DNA of 64,000 bases from Burkholderiales bacterium (GTDB lineage Bacteria > Pseudomonadota > Gammaproteobacteria > Burkholderiales > SG8-39), in NCBI GenBank assembly GCA_014860355.1, contig JACZJV010000067.1:1-64000 (forward strand), given 5' to 3'. Position numbers and translations under genes: made by a program. The notes under the pieces are model-generated. The model was not told the origin of the DNA, ran no database searches, and saw only the letters and a program-made list of their open reading frames with translations. Positions 46,754-56,830 of this stretch are shown one piece after another. Within the stretch, counting starts at the first letter, position 1, and each line of letters begins with the position of its first letter.

Positions 46754-48055
46754 ATGGCGCTACTTCGCGCTCCGGACCGGGAACGTCTGCGCCGCCTTTC
46801 CAGGGAAGGCTCGTGGATAGTCCTGGGCCAGGCGGCGGCGGTGCTGGGCTCGCTGGCAGGCGTCAGGTTGATTACGGAATTGCTGGCTCCAGCGGTCTAT
46901 GGCGAACTGGCGCTGGGTCTGACCGTGGCGGCCTTGGTCAACCAGACGCTGCTGGGACCGCTGGCCAACGGGGTGACCCGTTTCTATGCGCCTGCGCTGG
47001 AGCGAGATGATCTCGGAGGCTATTTGCGCGCGGTGCGCCGCCTGGTGCTGGCGGCGACCGGGCTCATCCTGCTCATGGTCCTGATTGCCGTCGCCGGGCT
47101 GCTGAGCGCCGGGCGCACGCAGTGGATCGGCATCGCGACCGCAGCCCTCGCCTTTGCCACGCTCAGTGGCTACAACGCGATCCTTAACGGCATCCAGAAT
47201 GCCGCCCGCCAGCGCGCCATCGTGGCCCTGCACCAGGGATTGGAATCCTGGCTGCGGTTTCTGGTCGCCGCCGGCCTGCTGCTATGGCTGGGCGCAAGCA
47301 GTGCGGCAGCCATGGCCGGCTACGCTATCGCGGTCGTATTGATCCTCGGATCCCAATATGTGTTCTTTCGCAAGACGGCGCATGGGCACGGCACCGCCGC
47401 GAAACCAGGACACTGGCAGAGGCAGGTCTGGAACTATTCCTGGCCGATCTCGGCCTTTGGCGCGTTTACCTGGGTGCAGCTTGCCTCCGATCGCTGGGCG
47501 CTGGAACTGTTCACGACAACCGCAGAGGTGGGCACTTATGCAGCCCTGTTCCAGCTGGGTTACTACCCGATGTCCATGGCCTCGACCATGGCGATGCAGT
47601 TCCTGGCGCCCATTTTGTATCAACGGGCCGGCGATGCGAGCGACAGCCGGCGCAACGCCGACGTGAATAAACTGAGTTGGAACCTGACCGGCATTTCACT
47701 GGGCGCGACGGCCGCCGCATTTCTGCTGGCCCTGCTGTTTCACCGGCAGATATTTCGGGTTCTGGTCGCCAGCGAATACGCGAGCGTGTCCCATTTGCTG
47801 CCCTGGATGCTGCTTGCCGGCGGGATATTCGCGGCCGGCCAGGCCATCGCGCTCAACCTGATGAGCCAATTGAGGACGCAGGCCATGATGGCCGCCAAGA
47901 TCGCCACGGCGCTGGCCGGAGTGGCGCTCAACTTCGCCGGTGCGTACTGGCTGGGCACTAGCGGCATCGTGTTTGCTGGTGTGCTGTTTTCCGTACTGTA
48001 TTTCTCCTGGATGGCTGCGCTCTCGCTGCAGCGTGCGCAGCGCTCGCCAGGCTGA
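46754..48055 (+). CDS. Polysaccharide flippase (Wzx/MATE-like)
   Basis: This 433-residue polytopic membrane protein has about twelve hydrophobic helices and the N-terminal pattern GSWIVLGQAAAVLGSLAGVRLITELL of the oligosaccharide flippase family. It would move lipid-linked repeat units across the inner membrane. A matching Wzy polymerase is not recognised in the window. Confidence 0.85.
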   Translation: MALLRAPDRERLRRLSREGSWIVLGQAAAVLGSLAGVRLITELLAPAVYGELALGLTVAALVNQTLLGPLANGVTRFYAPALERDDLGGYLRAVRRLVLAATGLILLMVLIAVAGLLSAGRTQWIGIATAALAFATLSGYNAILNGIQNAARQRAIVALHQGLESWLRFLVAAGLLLWLGASSAAAMAGYAIAVVLILGSQYVFFRKTAHGHGTAAKPGHWQRQVWNYSWPISAFGAFTWVQLASDRWALELFTTTAEVGTYAALFQLGYYPMSMASTMAMQFLAPILYQRAGDASDSRRNADVNKLSWNLTGISLGATAAAFLLALLFHRQIFRVLVASEYASVSHLLPWMLLAGGIFAAGQAIALNLMSQLRTQAMMAAKIATALAGVALNFAGAYWLGTSGIVFAGVLFSVLYFSWMAALSLQRAQRSPG

Positions 48056-48133
48056 CGCGGGACCCGCTGGGATTTCGGACAACGAGGCTAATTGCAAGGG
48101 GATGCAGATGGACCATAAGCATCGCACGGCGTC

Positions 48134-48919
48134 ATGAATCTTCGGGCGATGATTTCGCGGGCCTATTGGCTGCTGAGCGAACAATTCGGAGTGGACCCGC
48201 GAAAAATGCTGCGCTCGCTGGCTGGCCTGCCGCGCTATCTACGCGATTATTCGCGCTTCCGTTCGGGCTACAGCGGGCGCCTCGAATTCCTGCCCTGCCT
48301 GCAGGACTGGCACGAAGAAGGCGGTGCTACCAAGCTCGAGTACTTCTGGCAGGATCTGCTGGTGGCGAGGAAGATATTCGAAGCCCGGCCGCAGCGGCAT
48401 GTGGACATCGGCTCCCGCGTGGACGGGTTTGTCGCCCACGTGGCCAGCTTTCGCGAGATCGAGGTGTTCGACGTGCGCCCGATAAGCGCGCAAATCCCGG
48501 GCGTCAAATTCAGGCAGGCCGATTTCATGCAGCCCGCGACGGGAATGAGCGACTACTGCGATTCTCTGTCCTGCCTGCACGCTCTGGAACACTTCGGCCT
48601 GGGACGCTATGGCGACCCGGTCGACCCCCAGGGGTTCGAGCGCGGACTGGCCAACATGGCGGCGCTGCTGAAGCCGGGCGGCGTGTTTTACCTGTCCGTG
48701 CCAATCGGAGCCGGTCGCGTCGAATTCAATGGCCAGCGTGTGCTGGAACCTCAGGCTATCATTCGGCTGGCCCGGGAAAACGCGCTGCTAGCGCGCGAAC
48801 TCACGGTAATCCGGCACGGCGGCCGCATCGAGACCATGGGGCTAGACGAAGCGCGGCTTTGCGATCTGGCGCGCAAGCGCTATGCGCTGGGCCTGTTTGA
48901 TTTCGTAAGGCACGCCTGA
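48134..48919 (+). CDS. DUF268-type putative methyltransferase
   Basis: This is a 261-residue soluble protein. Residues about 85-200 resemble a SAM-type Rossmann fold (HVDIGSRVDGFVAHV, FDVRPI, SCLHALEHFGLGRYGDPVD, LLKPGGVFYLSVPIG). The HALEHFGLGRYGD stretch is typical of DUF268 proteins in polysaccharide loci. The role may be methylation of a glycan, but no substrate is known. Confidence 0.75.
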   Translation: MNLRAMISRAYWLLSEQFGVDPRKMLRSLAGLPRYLRDYSRFRSGYSGRLEFLPCLQDWHEEGGATKLEYFWQDLLVARKIFEARPQRHVDIGSRVDGFVAHVASFREIEVFDVRPISAQIPGVKFRQADFMQPATGMSDYCDSLSCLHALEHFGLGRYGDPVDPQGFERGLANMAALLKPGGVFYLSVPIGAGRVEFNGQRVLEPQAIIRLARENALLARELTVIRHGGRIETMGLDEARLCDLARKRYALGLFDFVRHA

Positions 48920-48960
48920 GATCGGGGTCGGGTTCATTGAGGTCTAAAGGCGGAGTTCAG

Positions 48961-49719
48961 GTGGGGAATCTCAAGAAGCTGAAGCAGGCGCTGACGGACC
49001 GTGAGTCCGGCTGGCCCAGAATCGCGGACTATTTGCGGCGGCGCGGGGGCATCTATTACCGCAAGTCCTGGTCCCAATGCGGTGAGGATCTGATACTGCG
49101 TTACCTGTTCGACCTGTTGCAGATCGCACGCCCCGGTTATATCGACATCGGCGCGCATCATCCGTGGCACTACAATAACACCTATCTTTTCTATCGCCAG
49201 GGCGCCCGCGGCGTCAACATCGAACCCGACCCCTTGTTGCATGCCGGCCTGCGCCGCGGCCGGCGGCGCGATGTCAATCTCAATATGGGCATCGGGCCGC
49301 ACGAGGCGGAGTTGGACTTCTATGTCATGTCGGCACGTACCCTCAACACATTTTCCGCGGGCGAAGCGCGCAAATGCGTTGAAGAACACGGCCTGAGCAT
49401 CGTCGAAACCCGGCGCATCAAGGTGCAGACATTCGCGCACACAGTGGACACTCACATGGGGCGTACGCCGGATCTGGTCTCGCTCGACGTCGAGGGCATG
49501 GATCTGGACGTCCTGCGCTCCATCGATTTTTCCCGCTATCGACCGCATGTCTTTTGCGTCGAAACCATCAGCTACGCGCAAGGCGACGGCAGCGGGATCA
49601 AGAGCACGGATATACATGCCCTGATGCTCGAGAACGGATACAGGTTGTACGCCGACACTTATATCAATTCCATTTACGTGGCGGAAAGCAGTTGGCGCAC
49701 GCTTCTGGCCAAGCGATGA
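48961..49719 (+). CDS. FkbM-family methyltransferase
   Basis: This 252-residue SAM-dependent methyltransferase uses a GTG start with GGAG five bases upstream; the track's TTG start is eight codons earlier. The SAM region GYIDIGAHHPWHYNNT, NIEPDPLLHAGL and SLDVEGMDLDVLRS are characteristic of FkbM. It probably O-methylates a sugar of the surface glycan. Confidence 0.87.
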   Translation: MGNLKKLKQALTDRESGWPRIADYLRRRGGIYYRKSWSQCGEDLILRYLFDLLQIARPGYIDIGAHHPWHYNNTYLFYRQGARGVNIEPDPLLHAGLRRGRRRDVNLNMGIGPHEAELDFYVMSARTLNTFSAGEARKCVEEHGLSIVETRRIKVQTFAHTVDTHMGRTPDLVSLDVEGMDLDVLRSIDFSRYRPHVFCVETISYAQGDGSGIKSTDIHALMLENGYRLYADTYINSIYVAESSWRTLLAKR

Positions 49720-49822
49720 GCGTTTCGCCTACTCCGCCGGACACCTATGCCTCGATGCGCCGCCGCCCGAACGGTTTGCGCTGCCTGCCGGATCGCGGCG
49801 GCGATTCGTCACGGGGAGCGCC

Positions 49823-50560
49823 TTGACGGTGCTGAAATCGTTAATCAAGAGCAGCCCGCTCTATGCCTTCAACCTGGTGAACCGCGACCGGTGGGTCGCG
49901 AAGCAGGCGGCCACGCTGCCGCCAGGCGCGCGCGTGCTGGACATGGGCGCGGGCTCCTGCCCCTACCGTTCGCTGTTTGCGCACTGCCGCTACCAGACCC
50001 AGGACTTTGCCGGTCTGGACGGTGAGCAACTGCGCCACGGCGCTTACGGCCAGATCGATTACCGCTGCGATATTGCCAGCGTGCCGGTGGCGGACGATGA
50101 GTTCGACGCCATCCTGTGCACCGAAGCGCTGGAGCATGTGCAGGAACCGATCAAGGTAGTGCGGGAAATGGCGCGCATCCTCAGGCCCGGCGGTCGCCTG
50201 ATACTCACCGCCCCGCTGGGTTCCGGCATACACCAGGAACCCTATCACTACTACGGCGGGTACACGCCCTATTGGTACCGCGACTTCCTCGGCGCAGCCG
50301 GATTCGCGCAGATAAAAGTGGAGGCCAATGCGGGATCGTTCAAGTTTTTCTCCCAGGAAGCGATCCGCTTTGTCCAGACCAGCCGCCCGTTCAAACTGGG
50401 CATGCCCTGGCCGATGGAACTGCTGTGGCTCCCGCTGTGGGTATTGCTCGCGCCCGTGCTCGCGCTCGCCATTCCGCTGGTCTGCAGCTATCTGGACCGA
50501 TATGACCGGGAGCAGCGATTCACCGTCGGCTACCATGTAACCGCCATCAAGAGCGGCTAG
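49823..50560 (+). CDS. Class I SAM methyltransferase with C-terminal membrane helix
   Basis: This 245-residue protein has motif I VLDMGAGSCPYRSLF, a LCTEALEHVQEP segment and LRPGGRLILTAPLG. A hydrophobic stretch near residues 197-222 (LLWLPLWVLLAPVLALAIPLV) suggests membrane attachment. The start is uncertain: TTG at 49823 follows GGGGAG closely, and a GTG lies two codons later. The substrate is unknown, probably glycan-related. Confidence 0.78.
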   Translation: MTVLKSLIKSSPLYAFNLVNRDRWVAKQAATLPPGARVLDMGAGSCPYRSLFAHCRYQTQDFAGLDGEQLRHGAYGQIDYRCDIASVPVADDEFDAILCTEALEHVQEPIKVVREMARILRPGGRLILTAPLGSGIHQEPYHYYGGYTPYWYRDFLGAAGFAQIKVEANAGSFKFFSQEAIRFVQTSRPFKLGMPWPMELLWLPLWVLLAPVLALAIPLVCSYLDRYDREQRFTVGYHVTAIKSG

Positions 50561-50603
50561 CGTTGGCGATGACCGACTTGCGTACTTCGGGCGAGCACGA
50601 CTG

Positions 50604-51488
50604 ATGGTCATCGTGCGTCTGACGGGCGGCCTGGGGAACCAGATGTTCCAGTATGCAGCCGGCCGCGCCTTGGCCGACCGGCTGGGTACGGAACTGCTGC
50701 TCGACGCGCGCGCGTTCGAGCGTGCGCTGGCACTGCGGGCTTACACCCGCCGCGCCTACGCGCTGTCGCCCTTCAGGCTGCGGGCCAGAGTGGCGGGTGC
50801 GGCGGATCTGAAAACGTGGCCATCTTGGGTGGTGGAAATCGGGATGCGCCTGCGAGCGGTGCGTCCATTGTTACGCCGCTGGCATTTCGAGGCTACGATA
50901 GCCTACGATCCAGGCGTGCGCGCGCTGCAGCAGCCAGTCTGCCTGGTCGGCTACTGGCAGTCGGAACGTTACTTCGACGATATATCCGACAGGATTCGTG
51001 CCGACTTCACGCTCCGCCAGCCCTTGTCCGGCGCCAATGCGGGCTTGCTGGAACTGGCGCGCTCGAATGACAGCGTCGGCCTGCATGTGCGCAGGGGGGA
51101 TTTCGTAAGCCTGGAAAATGCAGCCCAGATGCACGGCCTGTGTTCAGTCGACTACTATCGGCGCGCCATGGACCTCGTCAGAAGCGGCAACCCGCGATGC
51201 CGTTTCGTCGTATTCTCCGACGATCCGCAATGGGCGCGTGCCGAACTGCCGCTGGATCGGTCCACCGTATTCGCTAGCGGAAATGAACTCAGTCCCGAAC
51301 AGGATCTGGCATTGATGAGCGCGTGCAAGCACCACATCCTTGCCAACAGCAGTTTCAGCTGGTGGGCGGGCTGGCTCGGATACAGCCCGGGGCAGATCGT
51401 CATCGCGCCTACCCCGTGGTATGCGAATCCGAAAATGGATGCGCGCGATCTCGTGGTATCGCGCTGGCGTTACATCGACAGAATTTGA
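50604..51488 (+). CDS. Alpha-1,2-fucosyltransferase family protein (GT11)
   Basis: This 294-residue enzyme matches GT11: the N-terminal RLTGGLGNQMFQYAAGRALA and the HVRRGDF motif that binds GDP-fucose are both present, with ANSSFSWWAGWLG near the C-terminus. It would add a fucose, or a related deoxysugar, to the surface glycan. No GDP-fucose synthesis genes are in the window. Confidence 0.9.
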   Translation: MVIVRLTGGLGNQMFQYAAGRALADRLGTELLLDARAFERALALRAYTRRAYALSPFRLRARVAGAADLKTWPSWVVEIGMRLRAVRPLLRRWHFEATIAYDPGVRALQQPVCLVGYWQSERYFDDISDRIRADFTLRQPLSGANAGLLELARSNDSVGLHVRRGDFVSLENAAQMHGLCSVDYYRRAMDLVRSGNPRCRFVVFSDDPQWARAELPLDRSTVFASGNELSPEQDLALMSACKHHILANSSFSWWAGWLGYSPGQIVIAPTPWYANPKMDARDLVVSRWRYIDRI

Positions 51489-51525
51489 TAGTCGGCTACC
51501 TTGGACCATGCATTGACCAGCCCGC

Positions 51526-52440
51526 ATGCCTGAAGTTTCCGTCCTGCTGCCGGTGCGCGATGGCGCGCGCACCCTGGCTTTGGCCATGGTATCGGTGCTC
51601 GAACAGAGCTTCGGCGATTTTGAATTGCTGGTGCTCGACGACGGATCTGTCGACGCCTCCCCGGACATCGCGCTCGGCTTCGGCGACCCGCGCGTGCGCC
51701 TGCTGCGCGATGGCATGAAAAAGAGTCTGGCTGCACGCCTCAACCAGGGCATAGCTGCGGCGGCGGGGCGCCACATCGCGCGCATGGACGCAGACGACGT
51801 GTGCTTCCCGCACCGGTTTGCGCGTCAGGTGGCGCGCTTGAATGCCGAGCCTACGCTGGATCTGCTGGGCTGCCGCGCCCTGATTTTCGACGACAGCGGG
51901 ACCGCCACCGGCTTGTTCCCGTACCGTTTGACCCACGAGGAAATTTGCGCCCGTCCCTGGAACGGCTTCTATCTGGTACACCCGAGCTGGATGGGGCGTA
52001 CCGACTGGTTCCGCCGCCATCGATATCGAACCCCGGCACTCGTGCGCTCCCAGGACCAGGAGTTGCTGCTGCGCGCCTATCCGGACAGCCGCTACGCCGT
52101 GCTGGACGAGGTTCTTCTGGGATACCGCATGGGGCCGATCACCCTGCGCAACACCTTGTCGCAGCGCCGCTGTTTGCTGGAGGCGCAGATTTCCCTATTC
52201 GCGCATCAGCGCCAATGGCGCAGTCTGTTGCTCGCGATGCTGGCGACTGGGCTCAAACTGCCGCGGGACCTGCTGTTTGCCACCAGCGCCGGGCGCCGCT
52301 GGCGCGACCGACGCGGCGGCGATATTTCGCCCGCAATCGAGCAGGCGTGGAACGCATTGCTCGGATCCCTCTGTCGACGGCTGGATCAACTGCAGCTGCC
52401 GCATGCGCGCGGGCTGCCGCCGCTGCGCCCGCCGAATTGA
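51526..52440 (+). CDS. Family 2 glycosyltransferase
   Basis: This 304-residue GT-A enzyme has VSVLLPVRDGARTLALAMVSVLEQSF at the N-terminus, LDDGSVDASPD and RMDADDV (the DXD-type metal site). The C-terminal part is basic and without membrane helices. Donor and acceptor are unknown; the neighbours place it in glycan assembly. Confidence 0.87.
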   Translation: MPEVSVLLPVRDGARTLALAMVSVLEQSFGDFELLVLDDGSVDASPDIALGFGDPRVRLLRDGMKKSLAARLNQGIAAAAGRHIARMDADDVCFPHRFARQVARLNAEPTLDLLGCRALIFDDSGTATGLFPYRLTHEEICARPWNGFYLVHPSWMGRTDWFRRHRYRTPALVRSQDQELLLRAYPDSRYAVLDEVLLGYRMGPITLRNTLSQRRCLLEAQISLFAHQRQWRSLLLAMLATGLKLPRDLLFATSAGRRWRDRRGGDISPAIEQAWNALLGSLCRRLDQLQLPHARGLPPLRPPN

Positions 52441-52462
52441 TCCGCGGCCCGCCCGCCTGCCC

Positions 52463-53644
52463 ATGCAATCCGGTACCCCGCTAAACCCGCAACCCGACCC
52501 CGAAAAGCCGCGGGTCGCGTTGGTAGTCACCAGCACCCTGGTGGTGCGCTGGTTTCTGCTCGAGCATATACGCACCCTGGCGCGCTCTTTTGCCCTCACG
52601 CTGATCGTCAACAACGACGCGCCGGAACTTGCCACGCTCTTGCCCTGCCGCATCGTTTCGCTCAGGCTGGAACGCGATATCGCACCACTCGCCGACCTGT
52701 GCGCACTTGCCAGCCTGTGGCGCCATTTCCGCGCCGAGCGCTATCAGCTGGTGCACACCCTGACTCCCAAGGCGGGACTGCTGGGCATGCTGGCTGCCAG
52801 GCTGGCGCGCGTGCCGCTGCGCTTGCACACATTCCAGGGCGAAGTCTGGGTAACGCGCCGCGGCGCGATGCGCTGGCTGCTGAAAAACTTCGACCGCTTG
52901 CTGGCGCGCCTGGCCACGGACCTGCTCGTGGTCAGCGCGTCGGAGCGCGAGTTTCTGATCGCTGCCGGTCTGATACCCGCGGCCAAATCCAGGGTGCTGA
53001 AGCACGGCTCGATCGCGGGCGTGGACTGCGGGCGCTTCAAACCCGGTTCCGGCGTACGCGCCGCGCTGCGCGCGCAGCTAGGCATCGCCGCGGACGTCAC
53101 GGTGTTCCTGTTCATCGGCAGGCTAAAACGCGACAAGGGAGTACTGGACCTGGCACGCGCCTTTTCCATTCTTGCGCGAGAGGATGCCGCCTGCCATCTG
53201 CTCATCGTCGGACCGGACGAGGACGGACTGCTGAACGAGATCAGAAAGGCCTGCGGCGCCTGCCTTGACCGTTTGCATGTCGCCGGCCTGAGCGCCGTGC
53301 CCGAGCGCTACATGGGCGCGAGCGACGTGCTGTGCCTGCCCAGTTATCGCGAAGGGTTCCCCGTGACCATCCTCGAGGCCGCCGCCGCGGGCCTGCCCGC
53401 CATAGGCTCGAGAATCTACGGAATTACCGATGCCATTGTCGAGGGCGAAACCGGCCTCCTGTTCGAGGCCGGCAACGTCCGCCAGCTCGCGCAAGGCATG
53501 CGTACGCTGGCCGGCGACCCAGGCTTGCGCCAGCGCATGGGGGAACGCGCCAGGGAGCGGGTGCTGCGCGACTTTGCGCAAGAGCAGCTGACGGCCGCGC
53601 TGCTCGCGCATTATCGCGGGCTGCTCGCGCGACAGGGACCATGA
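52463..53644 (+). CDS. Family 4 glycosyltransferase (GT-B)
   Basis: This 393-residue enzyme has a GT-B fold, with VLFIGRLKRDKG-type sequence (FLFIGRLKRDKGVLDL) and the E-x7-E region near LPSYREGFPVTILEAAAAGLP. The ATG at 52463 fits the family start; the track's longer version overlaps the previous gene. It overlaps the epimerase start by ATGA. Such enzymes next to a WbpL-like transferase often add the second sugar of an O-antigen unit. Confidence 0.87.
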   Translation: MQSGTPLNPQPDPEKPRVALVVTSTLVVRWFLLEHIRTLARSFALTLIVNNDAPELATLLPCRIVSLRLERDIAPLADLCALASLWRHFRAERYQLVHTLTPKAGLLGMLAARLARVPLRLHTFQGEVWVTRRGAMRWLLKNFDRLLARLATDLLVVSASEREFLIAAGLIPAAKSRVLKHGSIAGVDCGRFKPGSGVRAALRAQLGIAADVTVFLFIGRLKRDKGVLDLARAFSILAREDAACHLLIVGPDEDGLLNEIRKACGACLDRLHVAGLSAVPERYMGASDVLCLPSYREGFPVTILEAAAAGLPAIGSRIYGITDAIVEGETGLLFEAGNVRQLAQGMRTLAGDPGLRQRMGERARERVLRDFAQEQLTAALLAHYRGLLARQGP

Positions 53645-54636
53645 GCGCGCCGCTGCCATCGGTACTGGTGACCGGCGCAGGCGGCTTCGTCGGCCTGCGC
53701 CTGTGCGCGCGCCTTGCTGCTGCGGGCCATACGGTCAGGGCAGCGGTGCGGCGCGAGAGCGCCGGCCTTGCAGCGATCGCGCCCGCCGTCGACGTCGTTC
53801 CCGTCGGCGACATAGGCCCGGATACCGATTGGCGGGCGGCGCTCGACGGTATGGACCTGGTCGTGCACCTCGCCGCACGCGCCCATGTGATGCGCGACAG
53901 CGCGGCCGATCCGCTCGCCGCCTACCGCCGCATCAACGTCGCGGGCAGCGTTCGCCTGGCGCGCGCCGCGGCCGCGGCCGGGGCAAGCCGCCTGATATAC
54001 ATGAGCTCGATCAAGGTGAACGGCGAAGCGACGGCCGGCACGCCCTTTTGCGAAAGCGACGCACCCGCCCCGCTCGACGCCTACGGCCGGTCGAAATGGG
54101 AGGCCGAACAGGCTTTGCGCAGCGTTGCGGCGCAAACCGGGCTGGCTGTGAGCGCATTGCGGCCGCCGATGATCTACGGACCCGGGGTAAAAGGCAATCT
54201 CGCGCGGCTGCTGCAATGGATAGCTCGCGGCCTGCCCCTGCCCTTTGCCTCCATCGCCAACCGCCGCAGCCTGATCTATCTCGAGAACCTGATCGACGCG
54301 ACGCTGGCGCTGATGCGCCATCCCGCCCCCGGGAAGATCTACCTGGTAAGCGATGCGCACGACCTGTCGACGCCGCAATTGGTGCGTGCACTCGCGCGCG
54401 GCCTGGACCGGCCGGCGCGACTGCTGCCGTTTCCCCCATCCCTGCTGCGTCTGGCCGGCAGCTGCGCAGGCCAGCGCGACGCAGTCGCGCGCCTGGTCGG
54501 TTCGCTGCAGATCGACGCCTCCAGGATAGCTGCCGAACTCGGCTGGCGGCCTGCCCACGATCCGGAGCAAGGACTCGTCCTGACGGCCAGGGCGCACGCC
54601 GAACGCGCGGGTCGCGCGGTAGAATTGCGCCAGTGA
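53641..54636 (+). CDS. NAD-dependent sugar epimerase/dehydratase
   Basis: This 331-residue short-chain dehydrogenase has the NAD site VTGAGGFVGLRL and the catalytic set with Ser (YMSSIKVNGE) and Y-G-R-S-K (DAYGRSKWEAE). It is typical of the UDP-sugar 4-epimerase group paired with WbpL-type transferases, which supply the first sugar. It overlaps genes on both sides by four bases (ATGA, GTGA). Confidence 0.87.
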   Translation: MSAPLPSVLVTGAGGFVGLRLCARLAAAGHTVRAAVRRESAGLAAIAPAVDVVPVGDIGPDTDWRAALDGMDLVVHLAARAHVMRDSAADPLAAYRRINVAGSVRLARAAAAAGASRLIYMSSIKVNGEATAGTPFCESDAPAPLDAYGRSKWEAEQALRSVAAQTGLAVSALRPPMIYGPGVKGNLARLLQWIARGLPLPFASIANRRSLIYLENLIDATLALMRHPAPGKIYLVSDAHDLSTPQLVRALARGLDRPARLLPFPPSLLRLAGSCAGQRDAVARLVGSLQIDASRIAAELGWRPAHDPEQGLVLTARAHAERAGRAVELRQ

Positions 54637-55625
54637 ACTTCGGCAATCACATGTTTTTCGCGCCGCCGCTCGCGGCGGCCGTCTGCCTCGGGCTGCTGTT
54701 CCTGCTGCTGCGCAGCCAGTCTTTGCCCAAGGATCTTCCCAACGAGCGTTCACTGCACGACGAGCCCGTGTCGCGCTCCGGCGGACTCGCCGTGATTTGC
54801 GCAATTGCGTTCACCGGCCCGCTGTTCTTCTACGGCGTCGGCACCTGGCTAAGCATCAGCGGCGCGCTGGCGCTGGTTTCGTTTGCCGACGACTGGCGCG
54901 GCTTGCCGTTCCTGCTGCGCCTGGCGACGCACTTGCTCGCCGCTTTGGCGCTGGTCTATTACATGATGCCCGATCTGGCTTTGCCCCTGGCGGCTCTGCT
55001 CGTGCTCGCCATCGTCTGGGGCACCAACCTCTACAACTTCATGGACGGCGCCGACGGTATCGCAGGCGGCATGACGCTGATCGGCTTCGGCGCCTACTGC
55101 GCCGCGGCGTGGAGCGCCGGCGACGCGACTCTCGCCTGGTTTGCCGCCTCGGTCAGCGCAACTGCGGCGGCTTTTCTGCTCTACAACTTTCATCCGGCAC
55201 GCATATTCCTGGGTGATGTCGGTTCGATCCCGCTAGGCTTTCTTGCGGCTGCAATAGGGGTCTACGGCTGGTACTCCGGGTATTGGCCGGCGTGGTTCCC
55301 CCTGCTGACCTTCTCTCCCTTCGTCGTGGACGCGACCGCGACGCTGGCGCAGCGCGCGGCGCGCGGCGAACGTTTCTGGCAGGCACACCGAGAGCACTAC
55401 TATCAGCGCCTGGTCAGAATGGGGCTGGGACACCGGCGCACCGCGCTCGCAGAGTATGCTTTGATGGCGGCCGCCGGCATTTTTGCATTGCTGCTGCTGC
55501 GCGCGCCGGTCCTGGCGCAGCAACTGGCGCTGGCCGCCTGGGCGGCGATGTATCTGGCGCTGGCGGCGATAGTCAACCGCAAATGGGCCGCCTATGCGGC
55601 CAGCGTACATGACGTTGCCGATTAG
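54633..55625 (+). CDS. Polyprenyl-phosphate sugar-1-phosphate transferase (WecA/WbpL-like)
   Basis: This 330-residue multi-helix membrane enzyme has NLYNFMDGADGIAGG and the FLGDVGSIPLGF motif, characteristic of the MraY/WecA superfamily. It would start the lipid-linked O-unit on undecaprenyl phosphate. A GTG start overlapping the epimerase stop is used; an ATG lies six codons later. The gene ends in a 4-base convergent overlap with the next gene. Confidence 0.88.
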   Translation: MNFGNHMFFAPPLAAAVCLGLLFLLLRSQSLPKDLPNERSLHDEPVSRSGGLAVICAIAFTGPLFFYGVGTWLSISGALALVSFADDWRGLPFLLRLATHLLAALALVYYMMPDLALPLAALLVLAIVWGTNLYNFMDGADGIAGGMTLIGFGAYCAAAWSAGDATLAWFAASVSATAAAFLLYNFHPARIFLGDVGSIPLGFLAAAIGVYGWYSGYWPAWFPLLTFSPFVVDATATLAQRAARGERFWQAHREHYYQRLVRMGLGHRRTALAEYALMAAAGIFALLLLRAPVLAQQLALAAWAAMYLALAAIVNRKWAAYAASVHDVAD

Positions 55626-56656
55626 CACGTACCTGCCTGCGGCTGCAGCTCCCGAAACGCCTGCAGCGCAGCCGCCAGACTGATATCGGCGGCATCGCGG
55701 CTCTCCGGCTGCAGCAGGCGGTAGGGCACGCCCCAGGGATGCCAGCGCGCCGCATCGGAGTCGCCGAAAAAACACAGGACGGGCTTGCCCAATGCGGCAG
55801 CGATGTGCATCGCGCCGCCGTCGCTGCAGATCACGTAATCCGCAAGCGACAGCGCCGCCGCCAGATCCTTAAGTTCGAGCGTCGGGTAGGCTGTCAATGG
55901 CAGTGCTCCTGCCGCGTCCATTATTTCCCTCGCCTTGGCGTCGTCGCCCGGATGCTGCGGGTGATCGGCTGCGCCGGGCGACCAGAGCAGGAGGAAGTCC
56001 GCCTCCCCGCTCAGGGCATGCAACAGTTCGATGTAACGTCCGGCCGGCCAGCGCTGGCTCGCCTTGCGCGCGCTGACGTGCACGGCAATCAGCTTGCGCC
56101 CCGCATCGCGTGCGCCGATCGCCGCTTGCGCGCGCGCGCGCGCCACGGCGTCCACCCCGATACTGAGCTTGCCCGGTTTGGCCTCGATGCCGAACAGGCG
56201 CGCCAGCCGGAACACGTCTTCGACTTCGTGCACGGCTTTCGGCCCGCCATGCGGCAGCGCAAGGTCCACCAGGCCCGTGGACTCGGCATAGCCGGCGATG
56301 TGCGCGGGCGCCACCCAGCGCGCCAGCCGCAGTGCGCTCGTGCCCGGATATGGCGAGGCGAGCAGGGCAAAGTCGAAATGCCGCGCGCGCAGTTTCAACA
56401 TCAGGCAAAGCTTGTTCCAGTAGACGGCTGCGCGGCTTTGCCCGGGCAGGCGGTGCTTGGCTTTGGCATACGCGTACACCGCGTCCAGGTCCGGATGGCC
56501 GTCGAGCACCTGCCGGTTATAGGTGTTCACCAGCGCTGCGATATGCGCCTGCGGATAACGCCGGCGCAAGGCGCTGATCAAGGGCGTGGTGCAGACGAGG
56601 TCGCCGATGTTGTCGCGTCTTATGATCAGAAAACTGGAGTCTGGTTCGATATGCAT
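55622..56656 (-). CDS. Heptosyltransferase-like GT9 protein
   Basis: This 344-residue GT9 protein has SFLIIRRDNIGDLVCTTPLI at the N-terminus, AVHVSARKASQRWP and ICSDGGAMHIAAALGKPVLCFFG at the C-terminus. It is the only leftward gene between rightward glycan genes. It resembles LPS core heptosyltransferases (RfaF/RfaQ type) but the exact sugar is not clear. Confidence 0.85.
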   Translation of the reverse strand: MHIEPDSSFLIIRRDNIGDLVCTTPLISALRRRYPQAHIAALVNTYNRQVLDGHPDLDAVYAYAKAKHRLPGQSRAAVYWNKLCLMLKLRARHFDFALLASPYPGTSALRLARWVAPAHIAGYAESTGLVDLALPHGGPKAVHEVEDVFRLARLFGIEAKPGKLSIGVDAVARARAQAAIGARDAGRKLIAVHVSARKASQRWPAGRYIELLHALSGEADFLLLWSPGAADHPQHPGDDAKAREIMDAAGALPLTAYPTLELKDLAAALSLADYVICSDGGAMHIAAALGKPVLCFFGDSDAARWHPWGVPYRLLQPESRDAADISLAAALQAFRELQPQAGTC

Positions 56657-56830
56657 GGAAGACTGGCAAACCGCGTAGCTACGGCACTCGAAAAGGCAAT
56701 GTTATATGGAATCGGGATGGATTGAGCTAAGATGCAAAACCCGAGTTCGCAGCCGCCTTTCCCCCTGCCTTGTCCGCATTTTTTTTGAAGGAATCCTTGC
56801 TGATCACCGGGCCTACACGCGGAGCGGACT

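Noticed and set aside
53703-54632. 310-residue N-terminal extension of the WecA-like ORF
   Set aside because: It is out-of-frame translation of the epimerase gene; the membrane enzyme begins at the GTGA overlap.
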